From: an uncultured SAR86 cluster bacterium
GTDB lineage: Bacteria; Pseudomonadota; Gammaproteobacteria; Magnimaribacterales; D2472
Assembly (NCBI GenBank): GCA_902591925.1
Contig: CACJCN010000001.1
Coordinates: 1-64,000 of the forward strand
Direction: 5' to 3'
DNA: 64,000 bases
In this document: in pieces, positions 44,669 through 52,820 of the stretch
Numbering within the stretch: the first letter of the stretch is position 1
Layout: each line of letters starts with the position of its first letter
Notes under the pieces: model-generated
The model's database searches: none
What the model saw: only the letters and a program-made list of their open reading frames with translations
Told to the model about the DNA's origin: nothing
Position numbers and translations under genes: made by a program

Positions 44669-45199
44669 TTAGGCTGACGCCTCTTTGTTGTCTCGAACTG
44701 CTGTTAGAACTCTTGCAAGCTTGCTCGGAACCTCATTAAGTAAGGTTGCAAACTTGCCTACTGGAGCCTGTAATACATTGGCAATGAGTCCATATGCTTC
44801 ATCTTTAGAAGGAAGTTTTGCCAAAATATCAATTTGACTTCCATCTAATAATTGCCCTTCGACTACCAAAGCCTTAATTTCAAGTTCATCAAAATTTTTA
44901 GCATAAGTCTTGAGCAATTTTGCAGCTGCACCTGGCTCTTCGAAAGAAAAAGCAAATAGTGAAGGTCCAAAAAGAACTTCGTCAGAACATCCAAAATCAG
45001 TTCCTTCAAAGGCTAATTTAGCTAACGAATTCTTTATCACTTGAATATGAATACCTGACTGATTTGCTTTAGTTCTAATCTCAGAAAGTTCAGACACTTT
45101 TAAGCCTCTTGCATCAGAGATGACTAATGAAGATGCATTTGATGCAACTTCTTTAACGTCCTGAACTATTTTTTCTTTTTCACTCTTAGATAATGCCAC
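44669..45199 (-). CDS. rplJ: 50S ribosomal protein L10
   Basis: L10 anchors L7/L12 dimers to the ribosome and as L10(L12)n represses its own mRNA. The 176 aa start MALSKSEKEKIVQDVKEVA and include VIKNSLAKLAFEGTDF, typical of L10. The start codon is GTG (45199-45197) with a GGAG site. The 161-bp space before it folds as an L10 leader. Confidence 0.97.
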   Translation of the reverse strand: MALSKSEKEKIVQDVKEVASNASSLVISDARGLKVSELSEIRTKANQSGIHIQVIKNSLAKLAFEGTDFGCSDEVLFGPSLFAFSFEEPGAAAKLLKTYAKNFDELEIKALVVEGQLLDGSQIDILAKLPSKDEAYGLIANVLQAPVGKFATLLNEVPSKLARVLTAVRDNKEASA

Positions 45200-45332
45200 A
45201 GCAATTCTCCAATTAAAGCCTTTCGGCTATTTGGCGACAAATTGCAAAAATTACAATTTGAACACCCCCTACGTAGGCAATTAAGTCTTTCGACACCTAC
45301 GGTCTTCGACGGCTGCGTAAAACGCAACTATC
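45200..45332 (-). promoter_or_regulatory. L10 leader (autoregulatory 5' region of rplJ-rplL)
   Basis: The minus-strand transcript shows a series of stems. UGCG-UUUUA-CGCA is followed by CGUAGG pairing with CCUACG, whose interior holds a GUC-GAAA-GAC tetraloop hairpin. Next comes CAAAUUG with CAAUUUG, and just before the ribosome site AGCC-GAAA-GGCU. Known L10 leaders have a bulged, kinked long stem upstream of rplJ bound by L10(L12)4. Folding was done by eye; the exact kink-turn was not resolved. Confidence 0.7.
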
Positions 45333-45356
45333 TAGTTTTACATCGCTGTAAAACTA
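45333..45356 (-). terminator. Strong hairpin after rplA (weak terminator, attenuator or processing site)
   Basis: A perfect 10-bp stem (TAGTTTTACA with TGTAAAACTA) is capped by a GCGA tetraloop, four bases after the rplA stop. No U-run follows, so full termination is unlikely. Its place between the rplKA and rplJL-rpoBC parts fits a transcript stabiliser, processing site or partial terminator. Confidence 0.5.
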
Positions 45357-45360
45357 AAAC

Positions 45361-46053
45361 TTATCCCAACTCGCCAGGATTTATTTTTATACCTGGTCCC
45401 ATTGTGCTACTAATGGCAATGTTGCCAATATAAACACCTTTAGCAGATGCTGGTTTTAATTTTTTTAATTCTTCTAATAACGCTGAAGCATTTGCTTTAA
45501 TTTTATCTCCATCAAAGGATACTTTGCCAATACTTCCATGAATAATTCCATTTTTATCTGTTCTAAATCTTACTTGTCCAGCTTTCACATTTTTAATAGC
45601 TGTTTCAACATCGTCAGAAACTGTTCCAGTTTTTGGATTCGGCATTAGTCCTTTAGGTCCTAGTACCTGACCCAATTTACCAACCACTTTCATTGCTGCA
45701 TTTGATGAAATAACAACATCAACATTAATTTCTTCTTTTTGAAACTTTTCTGCTAAATCATCCATTCCAACGAAGTCTGCTCCAGCTTTTTCTGCTTGAC
45801 TAGCATGATCGCCATCGGCAAATACTGCTACTTTTACTTCTTTACCTAGGCTATTTGGTAGAGTAACAGCTCCTCTTACATTCTGATCAGATTTATTAGG
45901 ATCCACTCCAAGTTTCACAGATATATCAATTGACTCATCAAACTTTTCGGACTTAACTGATTGAATAATTTCCATGGCTTCAGTAACAGAATAGGTTTTT
46001 TCGGGATCAAGTTTTTCCTGAATAATTTTTTGTTTTTTAGTTACGCTACTCAT
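45361..46053 (-). CDS. rplA: 50S ribosomal protein L1
   Basis: L1 forms the mobile stalk at the E site and in E. coli represses rplK-rplA. The 230 aa contain [57 protein letters not shown] and a C-terminal [19 protein letters not shown], all diagnostic. The start overlaps the rplK stop by 4 bp. It is followed by the hairpin and the L10 leader. Confidence 0.98.
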   Translation of the reverse strand: MSSVTKKQKIIQEKLDPEKTYSVTEAMEIIQSVKSEKFDESIDISVKLGVDPNKSDQNVRGAVTLPNSLGKEVKVAVFADGDHASQAEKAGADFVGMDDLAEKFQKEEINVDVVISSNAAMKVVGKLGQVLGPKGLMPNPKTGTVSDDVETAIKNVKAGQVRFRTDKNGIIHGSIGKVSFDGDKIKANASALLEELKKLKPASAKGVYIGNIAISSTMGPGIKINPGELG

Positions 46054-46478
46054 AAATCTGTTTCAACGCCCATGCTTCTTGCCGTTCCTGCAATGATCTT
46101 TACAGCTGCATCCATATCATTTGCATTTAAATCTGGTTCTTTTGCCTTTGCTATGTCTTCTAATTGTGATCTGGTGAGTTTTCCAACCTTTTCTCTGTTA
46201 GGTTCTCCACTTCCTTTTTGAATATTTAGGGCTTTTCTAATTAAAACAGCTGCTGGTGGAGTTTTTACAACAAAATCAAACGATTTATCTTCATATACAT
46301 TTATAACAACTGGAAGTGGCATACCTTTTTCAGATTCTTGAGTAGCAGAATTAAATGCATTACAAAAATCCATAATATTAAGACCAACTTGACCCAAAGC
46401 TGGACCTACTGGTGGACTTGGATTTGCACCTCCAGCTGGAATCTGTAACTTTAATATATTAACAACTTTTTTTGCCAT
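46050..46478 (-). CDS. rplK: 50S ribosomal protein L11
   Basis: L11 with its rRNA forms the GTPase-associated centre and is needed for RelA activation in E. coli. The 142 aa equal E. coli. Seen are [36 protein letters not shown] and the C-terminal rRNA-binding domain ending [12 protein letters not shown]. Its start overlaps the nusG stop by one base, so there is no separate rplK promoter or L1-type leader in a gap. Confidence 0.98.
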   Translation of the reverse strand: MAKKVVNILKLQIPAGGANPSPPVGPALGQVGLNIMDFCNAFNSATQESEKGMPLPVVINVYEDKSFDFVVKTPPAAVLIRKALNIQKGSGEPNREKVGKLTRSQLEDIAKAKEPDLNANDMDAAVKIIAGTARSMGVETDL

Positions 46479-47005
46479 TATGTTTTCTCAATCTGCATAA
46501 AATCTAACTCTACTGGGGTTGCTCTTCCAAGAATTTGAACTGAAACTTTTACCATATTTCTTTCATAATCAACATTCTCAACAACTCCATTAAAATCATT
46601 AAAAGGTCCATCACATACTCTTATTACCTCACCAGGCTCATACAGTGTTTTTGGAGCTGGAGCATCCTCCCCAACCTCAATCCTATTTATGATGTTATTT
46701 ACGTCATCTTCAGAAATTGGTAATGGCTTATCTCTGGTCCCACCCACAAAACCAGATACACGTGGCGTAGATTGAACTAGCTGCCATGAATCATCTTCTA
46801 AATTCATTTGAACTAATATATATCCAGGAAAAAATTTTCTTTCAGTAGTTTTTTTAGCGCCGCCCTTCAATTCAACTATTTGTTCTGTTGGTATTAGTAT
46901 TTCTCCAAACTTTTCAGATAGGTTATTTAATGCGATTCTCTCCTCAAGAGCAGCTTTAACTTTTTGCTCATAGCCAGAATAAGCCTGTATCACATACCAA
47001 TCCAT
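46478..47005 (-). CDS. nusG: Transcription termination/antitermination factor NusG
   Basis: NusG binds RNA polymerase and couples it to Rho or the ribosome. The 175 aa have the NGN domain ([35 protein letters not shown]) and the C-terminal KOW domain ([42 protein letters not shown]). Length is close to E. coli (181). It lies 3 bp after secE. Confidence 0.98.
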   Translation of the reverse strand: MDWYVIQAYSGYEQKVKAALEERIALNNLSEKFGEILIPTEQIVELKGGAKKTTERKFFPGYILVQMNLEDDSWQLVQSTPRVSGFVGGTRDKPLPISEDDVNNIINRIEVGEDAPAPKTLYEPGEVIRVCDGPFNDFNGVVENVDYERNMVKVSVQILGRATPVELDFMQIEKT

Positions 47006-47008
47006 TAA

Positions 47009-47371
47009 TTATCCTAAAACTAAACCTGTTAAAAAACTAAGAAGGGATTCAAGTCCCCAAAAAAATAAACATAAAACAACGATTGCGCCAAATACGATCA
47101 TAAAAGTTTGTGTTGTTTCCATTCTTGTTGGCCAAACAACTTTTCTTATCTCCGTTCTAGATTCTCTCATTAACTTAATAGCGTTTGTGCCGAAGCTTGT
47201 AATGGCAATTATTCCAAGTCCGATGATAAAAAGAAATAGCACTCCAAGAACTCTGTATAAGAATGCAACCTCGACAAAATAGCTATTACCAACAACAGCT
47301 GCCGCAAATACAACCAATGCTAATAACCACTTAAGGTTATCAAGAGTTTTCGAAGTAGACCCTTTATTCAT
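47009..47371 (-). CDS. secE: Protein translocase subunit SecE
   Basis: SecE clamps SecY in the inner membrane translocon. The 120 aa show three hydrophobic segments (about 13-35, 38-57 and 93-115), like the E. coli three-TM form. The conserved cytoplasmic part before the last segment reads ESRTEIRKVVWPTRMETTQTF. It is followed by nusG and preceded after 29 bp by tRNA-Trp. Confidence 0.97.
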   Translation of the reverse strand: MNKGSTSKTLDNLKWLLALVVFAAAVVGNSYFVEVAFLYRVLGVLFLFIIGLGIIAITSFGTNAIKLMRESRTEIRKVVWPTRMETTQTFMIVFGAIVVLCLFFWGLESLLSFLTGLVLG

Positions 47372-47400
47372 AATTCAACTCTCTACCAGCTCGTTCCTCA

Positions 47401-47476
47401 TGGCAGGCCAGGAGGGACTCGAACCCCCAACCCCCGGTTTTGGAGACCGATGCTCTACCAATTGAGCCACTGGCCT
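47401..47476 (-). tRNA. tRNA-Trp (CCA)
   Basis: A 76-nt cloverleaf with acceptor AGGCCAG/CTGGCCT, discriminator G and encoded CCA. The anticodon loop CTCCAAA gives anticodon CCA. It lies between tuf and secE, as in Pseudomonas-type clusters, and is probably cut from the tuf-secE-nusG transcript. Confidence 0.97.
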
Positions 47477-47507
47477 ATAATTTTTCATTTTCCTCAAAGA
47501 CAAACAA

Positions 47508-47528
47508 GCCGAGGCATAAAGCCTCGGC
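47508..47528 (-). terminator. Hairpin after tuf, partial terminator or processing site
   Basis: GCCGAGGC-TTTAT-GCCTCGGC is a perfect 8-bp GC-rich stem 15 bases after the tuf stop. The following bases CTTGTTTG are only moderately U-rich. It may lower read-through from the very highly expressed tuf into tRNA-Trp-secE-nusG, or protect the tuf mRNA end. Confidence 0.55.
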
Positions 47529-47542
47529 CAAAAAGTCTTATG

Positions 47543-48733
47543 TTACTCTACTATTTTTGATACTACGCCAGCACCAACAGTTCTTCCACCTTCTCTAATT
47601 GCAAATTTCAAACCTTCGTCCATTGCAATTGGTGCAATTAATGAAACAACCATTTTGATATTATCTCCAGGCATAACCATTTCAGTACCTTCAGGTAATT
47701 CACAAGCACCTGTTACATCAGTTGTTCTGAAATAAAACTGAGGTCTGTAATTATTCATAAATGGAGTATGTCTTCCACCCTCATCTTTACTTAGAACGTA
47801 AATTTCAGCTTCAAACTTTGTATGTGGAGTAATAGAACCTGGTTTTGCAATAACTTGTCCTCTTTCAACAGCCTCTCTCTCAACACCTCTTAGAAGAACA
47901 CCGCAATTCTCGCCAGCCCTTCCTTCATCTAAAGATTTTCTAAACATTTCAACACCAGTACATGTTGTTGAAGAAGTTTCCTTGATACCAACAATCTCAA
48001 GCGGATCACCAGTGTTAACTATACCTGTTTCAATCCTTCCAGTTACAACAGTACCTCTTCCAGAAATTGTAAATACGTCTTCGATTGGCATAAGAAAGTT
48101 GCCATCAACCGGTCTTTCGGGCTCAGGTACGTATGTGTCTAAAGTCTCTATAAGCTTTTGAACAGAAGGTACTCCAATATCAGAAGTATCTCCTTCAAGT
48201 GCTTTTAATGCACTTCCTACAATTATTGGTGTATCGTCTCCAGGAAAGTCATATTCATTTAGTAGCTCTCTGATTTCCATTTCAACCAATTCAAGCATTT
48301 CAGGATCGTCGTTTTGATCAGCTTTATTCATGTATACAACGATATATGGAACACCAACTTGTCTTGCAAGTAATATGTGTTCTCTTGTTTGAGGCATTGG
48401 GCCATCAGCAGCACTTACAACAAGAATAGCACCATCCATTTGAGCAGCTCCAGTGATCATGTTTTTAACATAATCAGCGTGACCAGGACAATCTACGTGT
48501 GCATAGTGTCTCGCTGTAGATACATACTCAACGTGAGATGTAGCAATTGTAATACCTCTTTCCCTCTCTTCAGGTGCATTATCGATATTAGCGAAGTCTA
48601 CCGCATCACCACCATATACTTCAGCTGCAACCTTTGTTAAAGCAGCGGTAAGAGTAGTTTTACCATGATCAACGTGACCAACAGTTCCCACATTTACGTG
48701 GGGTAAGGTTCTTTCAAATTTTTCTCTAGCCAT
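47543..48733 (-). CDS. tuf: Elongation factor Tu
   Basis: EF-Tu delivers aminoacyl-tRNA to the ribosome. The 396 aa start [32 protein letters not shown] (G1). They contain [15 protein letters not shown] (switch I), [15 protein letters not shown] (G3) and MNKAD (G4), and end [16 protein letters not shown]. The place is that of tufB (after tRNA-Thr, before tRNA-Trp/secE). It is the only tuf in the window; the tufA slot after fusA is empty. Confidence 0.99.
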   Translation of the reverse strand: MAREKFERTLPHVNVGTVGHVDHGKTTLTAALTKVAAEVYGGDAVDFANIDNAPEERERGITIATSHVEYVSTARHYAHVDCPGHADYVKNMITGAAQMDGAILVVSAADGPMPQTREHILLARQVGVPYIVVYMNKADQNDDPEMLELVEMEIRELLNEYDFPGDDTPIIVGSALKALEGDTSDIGVPSVQKLIETLDTYVPEPERPVDGNFLMPIEDVFTISGRGTVVTGRIETGIVNTGDPLEIVGIKETSSTTCTGVEMFRKSLDEGRAGENCGVLLRGVEREAVERGQVIAKPGSITPHTKFEAEIYVLSKDEGGRHTPFMNNYRPQFYFRTTDVTGACELPEGTEMVMPGDNIKMVVSLIAPIAMDEGLKFAIREGGRTVGAGVVSKIVE

Positions 48734-48762
48734 TTTTATGCCTCTCTAAATTTATTACAAAA

Positions 48763-48837
48763 TGGAGCTCATAACCGGACTTGAACCGGTGACCTCTTAC
48801 TTACCAAGCAAGTGCTCTACCGCTGAGCTATATGAGC
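48763..48837 (-). tRNA. tRNA-Thr (GGU)
   Basis: A cloverleaf with acceptor GCTCATA/TATGAGC, discriminator T and encoded CCA. The anticodon stem CTTGC/GTAAG encloses loop TTGGTAA, giving anticodon GGU (threonine, ACC/ACU codons). The T stem ACCGG/CCGGT is perfect. It lies 29 bp before tuf, matching E. coli thrT-tufB. The tRNA-Gly usually found beside it is absent. Confidence 0.95.
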
Positions 48838-48868
48838 CCGTTCATTAGCATCCTATTTTTGGTGGCGT

Positions 48869-48897
48869 ATTATCACTCTAAAAGACTATAAACTCAA
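48869..48897 (-). promoter_or_regulatory. Promoter of tRNA-Thr-tuf-tRNA-Trp-secE-nusG operon
   Basis: Minus strand TTGAGT (48897-48892), a 17-base spacer and GATAAT (48874-48869), followed by a GC-rich discriminator ACGCC. That discriminator is typical of stable-RNA promoters under stringent control. It lies in the 107-bp gap between tRNA-Tyr and tRNA-Thr. Confidence 0.75.
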
Positions 48898-48944
48898 CCT
48901 TTTTTAGAAGATATTTTGCGCTTAATTTTTAGATTAAAAATCAA

Positions 48945-49028
48945 TGGTGGAGAGGGTAGGATTCGAACCTACGTAGCCGAAGCGGCAGATTTACAGTCTG
49001 CTGGTATTAACCACTCACCCACCTCTCC
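48945..49028 (-). tRNA. tRNA-Tyr (GUA)
   Basis: An 84-nt class II tRNA with a long variable arm (CGCTTCGGCTACG region). Acceptor GGAGAGG/CCTCTCC, discriminator A and encoded CCA are intact. The anticodon loop CTGTAAA gives GUA. It is the upstream member of the Tyr-Thr-tuf cluster. A TTGACT box (49071-49066) lies upstream without a clear -10. Confidence 0.96.
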
Positions 49029-49084
49029 ATTTAAAGGTAAGTATTTTTGTTCTAGAATGTCTTTAAGTCAACTAATTTCTTAAT

Positions 49085-49828
49085 TTGAAAGAGCTAAATA
49101 AAGATAAAATTCTTCATAATTTGCCCTCAAATAGGGTAAATCTAAAGATTTATCGGGAAATTGATTCAACCAACGATAAAGCTAAAAAAATTAAGCTACA
49201 TAAGGACTTTCATGTAATTATTTCTGAAAAGCAAACAAAAGGTAGAGGAAGACTTGGAAAAAAATGGTCTAGTCCTAATTCTGGAAATATCTATTTGACA
49301 ATATGCACTGAAAATGATCTTTCTGGATCACCTATTAGTCTAATAACAGGATTGATTTGTAAAAAAGCTATAAATAAGATTTCAAACAAATCGATAATAA
49401 TGTTGAAATGGCCAAATGATATTCTATTAAATAGCAAAAAAATTGGTGGAATTTTAGTTGAAACTGAAGTTTGTAATAAAAAAATTAGAACAATAATCGG
49501 AATAGGAATAAATATAAAAATAAAAAAAGAAGAATCATGGTGGGGCGATCTATCTAAATTAAGGATTGAAGCCAAAAGAAATGAACTTATTAATCAGATA
49601 TTATCTGATTTCATTGAAAAATCTGATAAGTTAGATTTCAACTGGATAGATGAATGGAGAGATAGTTGTATGCATATAAATAAAAAAATCAAAATTAATA
49701 ATGGTAACGCCTTTGAAAGAGAGGCTATATTTTTAAACGTAGATAAAAATGGAAATGCCATTGTTAAAACTGATCAAGGAATAGAATCGCTTTCCAGTGG
49801 CGAAATTAGCATCAAAGGAGTTTATTAA
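49085..49828 (+). CDS. birA: Biotin--[acetyl-CoA-carboxylase] ligase without HTH domain
   Basis: BirA activates biotin with ATP and attaches it to the BCCP lysine. Catalytic motifs present are REIDSTNDKAKK, TKGRGRLGKKWSSP (biotinyl-AMP loop), MLKWPNDILLN and KIGGILVE. The N-terminal winged helix of E. coli BirA is missing (247 aa against 321), so this is a monofunctional ligase that cannot repress bio genes. The start is TTG at 49085; an in-frame TAA four codons upstream (49073) rules out extension, and no ribosome site is visible. It is divergent from tRNA-Tyr. msrA follows after 2 bp. Confidence 0.92.
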   Translation: MKELNKDKILHNLPSNRVNLKIYREIDSTNDKAKKIKLHKDFHVIISEKQTKGRGRLGKKWSSPNSGNIYLTICTENDLSGSPISLITGLICKKAINKISNKSIIMLKWPNDILLNSKKIGGILVETEVCNKKIRTIIGIGINIKIKKEESWWGDLSKLRIEAKRNELINQILSDFIEKSDKLDFNWIDEWRDSCMHINKKIKINNGNAFEREAIFLNVDKNGNAIVKTDQGIESLSSGEISIKGVY

Positions 49829-49830
49829 AA

Positions 49831-50382
49831 ATGTTACATTACGTTAAAAATATTTCTATCAATGAAAATATTCCAGAGAATTTGGAAGAAATAGTTTTTG
49901 GGGCAGGCTGTTTTTGGGGTGTAGAAAGAAAATTTTGGAATCTATCTGGAGTATATGTCACATCAGTTGGATACTCTGGCGGTAATACAGATAATCCGAC
50001 TTATGAAGATGTTTGTTATAAAGATACAGGCCATGTTGAGGTTGTGAAGATTTATTATGATCCTGTAGTCATTGACCTCAATGAACTACTAAAAATATTT
50101 TGGGAGTGTCACGATCCTACTCAGGGTATGCGACAGGGCAATGATATTGGAACTCAATACAGATCAGCAATCTTTTGTTCAAATGAGGATGACATAAAAA
50201 AAGCTAACGACAGTAAAAAAAAGTTTCAAAATGTTTTAAGTAAAAACAAGTACAGTGATATTACAACTGAAATAAGTTTAATAAAAAACTACTACTTGGC
50301 TGAAGAATATCACCAGCAATACCTAGCCAAAAATCCTAATGGATATTGTGGGCTAGGTGGAACTGGTTGTACTTTAGATTAA
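49831..50382 (+). CDS. msrA: Peptide methionine-S-sulfoxide reductase MsrA
   Basis: MsrA repairs oxidised methionine (S epimer). The catalytic motif is GAGCFWGVER, followed by SVGYSGGNTDNPTYEDVCYKDTGHVEVV and later NDIGTQYRSAIF and EEYHQQYL, all typical. The C-terminal GYCGLGGTGC holds two likely recycling cysteines. It has no signal peptide, so it is cytoplasmic, and there is no fused MsrB. It is 2 bp after birA, and ends 3 bp from the convergent secreted-protein gene. Confidence 0.96.
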   Translation: MLHYVKNISINENIPENLEEIVFGAGCFWGVERKFWNLSGVYVTSVGYSGGNTDNPTYEDVCYKDTGHVEVVKIYYDPVVIDLNELLKIFWECHDPTQGMRQGNDIGTQYRSAIFCSNEDDIKKANDSKKKFQNVLSKNKYSDITTEISLIKNYYLAEEYHQQYLAKNPNGYCGLGGTGCTLD

Positions 50383-50385
50383 AGA

Positions 50386-51105
50386 TTAATCTGGATTATA
50401 CTGAAGTAAAACTTGCTCCATGTATGTTCTCACAGGTTTGAAAGTTGTTCCAGCTTCTTCAACAAACTCTGCAAACTGAGGTGTATTTATGTAGTTTGCT
50501 AGAAAATCTAGAGCTTCAGCATTTGAATTAAAGTATACAGAAACCGAATGAGTTACATTTCCTCCACCAGTATGTTGTTGCCTCAAAACATACGCTTCAC
50601 CACCAAAAGATTCTTTGAACATCTTTGCTGACATCTTTTTAAAAGCATTGAAGTAAACAACAGGATTACTTACTTCACTTACAAAAGTAATGCCGAAATT
50701 AGCACCTCTTCCATCACCTTCGGCTATCAAATAGCTAGTAAGATTATGATAGTAAGGTTCTGCTCCAGCGGCGGCCATCTCCTGTCCAAATACGGCAAAC
50801 GCAGGTGAGCTAGAGAAAATTTCGGATGCTTCTTGAAATCTTTCTGCACTTTTATAATAAAAATTTATCGAATGGGTAATGTTCGTATACCCTTGAAGAC
50901 TAATCCTTGATAAAGCAGCCTCATATTTTTGCTCCTTTATATCTGGGCTATTCATCATTTTATCGAATGCAGCTCCGCACGCAGGTTCAATAGGGCAACT
51001 AAAGAAATAGTTTGCCTGGAACTTAGAATAATTTGGTTCAGTATGATCATCTGCAATTAATAATGAAGAGATCATAAAAATTGTTGTTAATAAATATTTT
51101 TTCAT
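50386..51105 (-). CDS. Secreted protein of unknown function with internal duplication
   Basis: I do not recognise this family. A signal peptide (about 1-18, ending SLLIA) is followed by two related halves of about 108 residues. The first has ITHSINFYYKS and SSSPAFAVFGQEM; the second has VTHSVSVYFNS and INTPQFAEFVEEAG. Two cysteines near the mature N-terminus (about 37 and 43) could form a disulfide. The repeat resembles a tandem ferredoxin-like or dimeric alpha/beta-barrel fold in layout, which is inference only. It is convergent with msrA with its own promoter region (51106-51229); no obvious operon partner. Confidence 0.8.
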   Translation of the reverse strand: MKKYLLTTIFMISSLLIADDHTEPNYSKFQANYFFSCPIEPACGAAFDKMMNSPDIKEQKYEAALSRISLQGYTNITHSINFYYKSAERFQEASEIFSSSPAFAVFGQEMAAAGAEPYYHNLTSYLIAEGDGRGANFGITFVSEVSNPVVYFNAFKKMSAKMFKESFGGEAYVLRQQHTGGGNVTHSVSVYFNSNAEALDFLANYINTPQFAEFVEEAGTTFKPVRTYMEQVLLQYNPD

Positions 51106-51229
51106 AAATTAAATTTTATTATATTTAGTTTTAAATTCAACACTAAATATTATGTTTAATTAGCATATATTTTTAATTAGCATAAAAAGATTAATTTTTA
51201 TTACCCTATGATGTAAAATCTCACATCAC

Positions 51230-51306
<77 letters not shown>

Positions 51307-51327
51307 TCTAGTGATATTATTAGAGAT

Positions 51328-51462
51328 ATGAAATCTTTTGAAAATCAAAACAAAGACCTCGATAAAGATAATAACTTAAAGAATGATTTTAAAGTTGGGC
51401 AATATGTGTATGTATCGCTTTATATTTTGTTAATAGTTTGTTTAGTAGTTTTTTATACATAA
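51328..51462 (+). CDS. Possible 44-aa single-TM micro-protein
   Basis: This ORF is too short for the track. It begins MKSFENQNKDLDKDN, a charged Asn/Asp/Lys-rich head, and ends with one hydrophobic segment (VYVSLYILLIVCLVVFYT), giving a tail-anchored layout. It starts 22 bp after tRNA-Thr. No function or family is recognised. The clean soluble-then-hydrophobic pattern is suggestive, but chance cannot be excluded in AT-rich DNA. Confidence 0.4.
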   Translation: MKSFENQNKDLDKDNNLKNDFKVGQYVYVSLYILLIVCLVVFYT

Positions 51463-51471
51463 CAATCAATA

Positions 51472-51552
51472 ATGGATCTTACAACTTATATCATTGGTAA
51501 CATTATTCTTATTGGTCTTTTGTACTGGGTTGTAAAAAATAAAGATAACTAG
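51472..51552 (+). CDS. Possible 26-aa membrane micro-protein
   Basis: ORF of 26 codons, MDLTTYIIGNIILIGLLYW..., with one hydrophobic helix and a charged KNKDN end, 9 bp after the preceding micro-ORF. It could be a small subunit or toxin-like peptide, but this is speculation. Its stop overlaps the end of the convergent amidohydrolase gene by 4 bp. No clear ribosome site is seen. Confidence 0.3.
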   Translation: MDLTTYIIGNIILIGLLYWVVKNKDN

Positions 51553-52820
51553 TTTCTATAGATACTTGGCTTATCTTTGTTTTTAATATATCTATCTGTC
51601 AACCTAGTCATTCTGGATGTTAGGTCGATATCTTTACCATTTATAAAAACTTTTTCAGGCATTGATGAGGGCTCTAGAGGATCTGCATCCCATATGATCA
51701 AATCAGCTACTTTTCCAGCAACGATTTCTCCTCTATCACCTAAGTTAAAAACTTCTACAGGTGTTGAGGTTAATGCTCTTAAAGCACCAGCGTAAGACAT
51801 GCCATTTGCAACAGCTACTCCGGCTCCTTGCCTAATAAGGTGAAAATTATGACTTCTTGGAGCATTGAACATTAGAGTAATACCTTGTTTTTCTAAATAA
51901 GCTGCTAACTCGATATTTGCAGCTAATTCATCAAATGATTCAGGAATATTATTTATGGGATTTATAATTAAAGGAATATTATTTTTTGCAATTTTATCCG
52001 CTACCAATCCTGCTTCTTGAGCGCCCATAATTATTAAATTAAGATCATATTTTAATTTTAAATCTATAAGCTTAAGAAGATCTGACGCCCTGTTTGCACT
52101 TATAATTAATGGAAGATCATCATTAACTAAATTATAAAGTGCTTTTATGTCTCTTGGATGAAGATCCATGGATTCTGCTATTGGAGAATCATCTATTAGA
52201 TCTGCAATATCTTTATATGATTCCATATCTTTTAAATTTAACGAAGAAGCAAATTCTAGTAAATCTTCTATAATTGCAAATGTCTCAGATCTTGATTTAC
52301 TTCCAGACCCACCTACTCTTCCAATCATCACATTGTCTTTGATGCCACTTACTTGTAGATTACTATCGAGGACAAAAAAAGATCCTAGCCCACCAATTGG
52401 ACTATCTGTATTTTGGGGAAGTGTCATTGCTGATGTGATTCCATTAGATCTATTCCATGGAACCAAAACTGAATTTGGATTAAACGCATCATAAATGCTA
52501 AATCCAATTTGATACAAATCCGATGAATCATCTCTTGTTACGCTTAATGCTCCAATTTCAACAATTCCAATATCTGTGTCAGTGGCTATAATTCCTGGAG
52601 TCAATATTTTTCCAGTTGCATCAATTACTTTATCCCCTCTCATATTGGATGAAGAGACTCTTGAAATCTTATTATCTTCTATTAGAACATTTCCGACATA
52701 AGGATTATTTGTTTTTCCATCAAATATCGTCACATTTTGAATGAGAATACTTTCAGCATTTGTTAATCCGTTATGGATGAAAATAAAAATTAAAAAAATG
52801 ATCTTAAGATAATTTTTCAT
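51549..52820 (-). CDS. Periplasmic amidohydrolase-fold protein lacking metal ligands
   Basis: A signal peptide (about 1-22, ending GLTNA) precedes an amidohydrolase-superfamily fold: the N-terminal composite sandwich (ILIQNVTIFDGKT; KVIDATGKILTPG) and the C-terminal closing strand (GKVADLIIWDADPLEP) are plain. The metal motif HxH after the first barrel strand is replaced: GIIATDTDIGIVE. Later ligand positions also lack His. It is probably a non-catalytic partner or a scaffold. The start overlaps the upstream, catalytically intact paralogue by 4 bp, so the two are translated together and may form a heteromer. Confidence 0.85.
   Translation of the reverse strand: MKNYLKIIFLIFIFIHNGLTNAESILIQNVTIFDGKTNNPYVGNVLIEDNKISRVSSSNMRGDKVIDATGKILTPGIIATDTDIGIVEIGALSVTRDDSSDLYQIGFSIYDAFNPNSVLVPWNRSNGITSAMTLPQNTDSPIGGLGSFFVLDSNLQVSGIKDNVMIGRVGGSGSKSRSETFAIIEDLLEFASSLNLKDMESYKDIADLIDDSPIAESMDLHPRDIKALYNLVNDDLPLIISANRASDLLKLIDLKLKYDLNLIIMGAQEAGLVADKIAKNNIPLIINPINNIPESFDELAANIELAAYLEKQGITLMFNAPRSHNFHLIRQGAGVAVANGMSYAGALRALTSTPVEVFNLGDRGEIVAGKVADLIIWDADPLEPSSMPEKVFINGKDIDLTSRMTRLTDRYIKNKDKPSIYRN

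Noticed and set aside
45333-45356. Hairpin after rplA as a full intrinsic terminator
   Set aside because: No U-run follows and the downstream rplJ leader lies close by; complete termination would leave rplJL-rpoBC without an obvious promoter.
48838-48944. A hidden tRNA-Gly between tRNA-Tyr and tRNA-Thr
   Set aside because: The 107 bp were read on both strands; they hold the tuf promoter and an AT-rich dyad but no T-arm GTTC motif or acceptor pairing.
51106-51229. Possible gene or small RNA in the AT-rich spacer before tRNA-Thr
   Set aside because: Only short AT repeats (TTAGCATA-like, twice) and promoter-like boxes are seen; no stable stem or ORF supports a gene.
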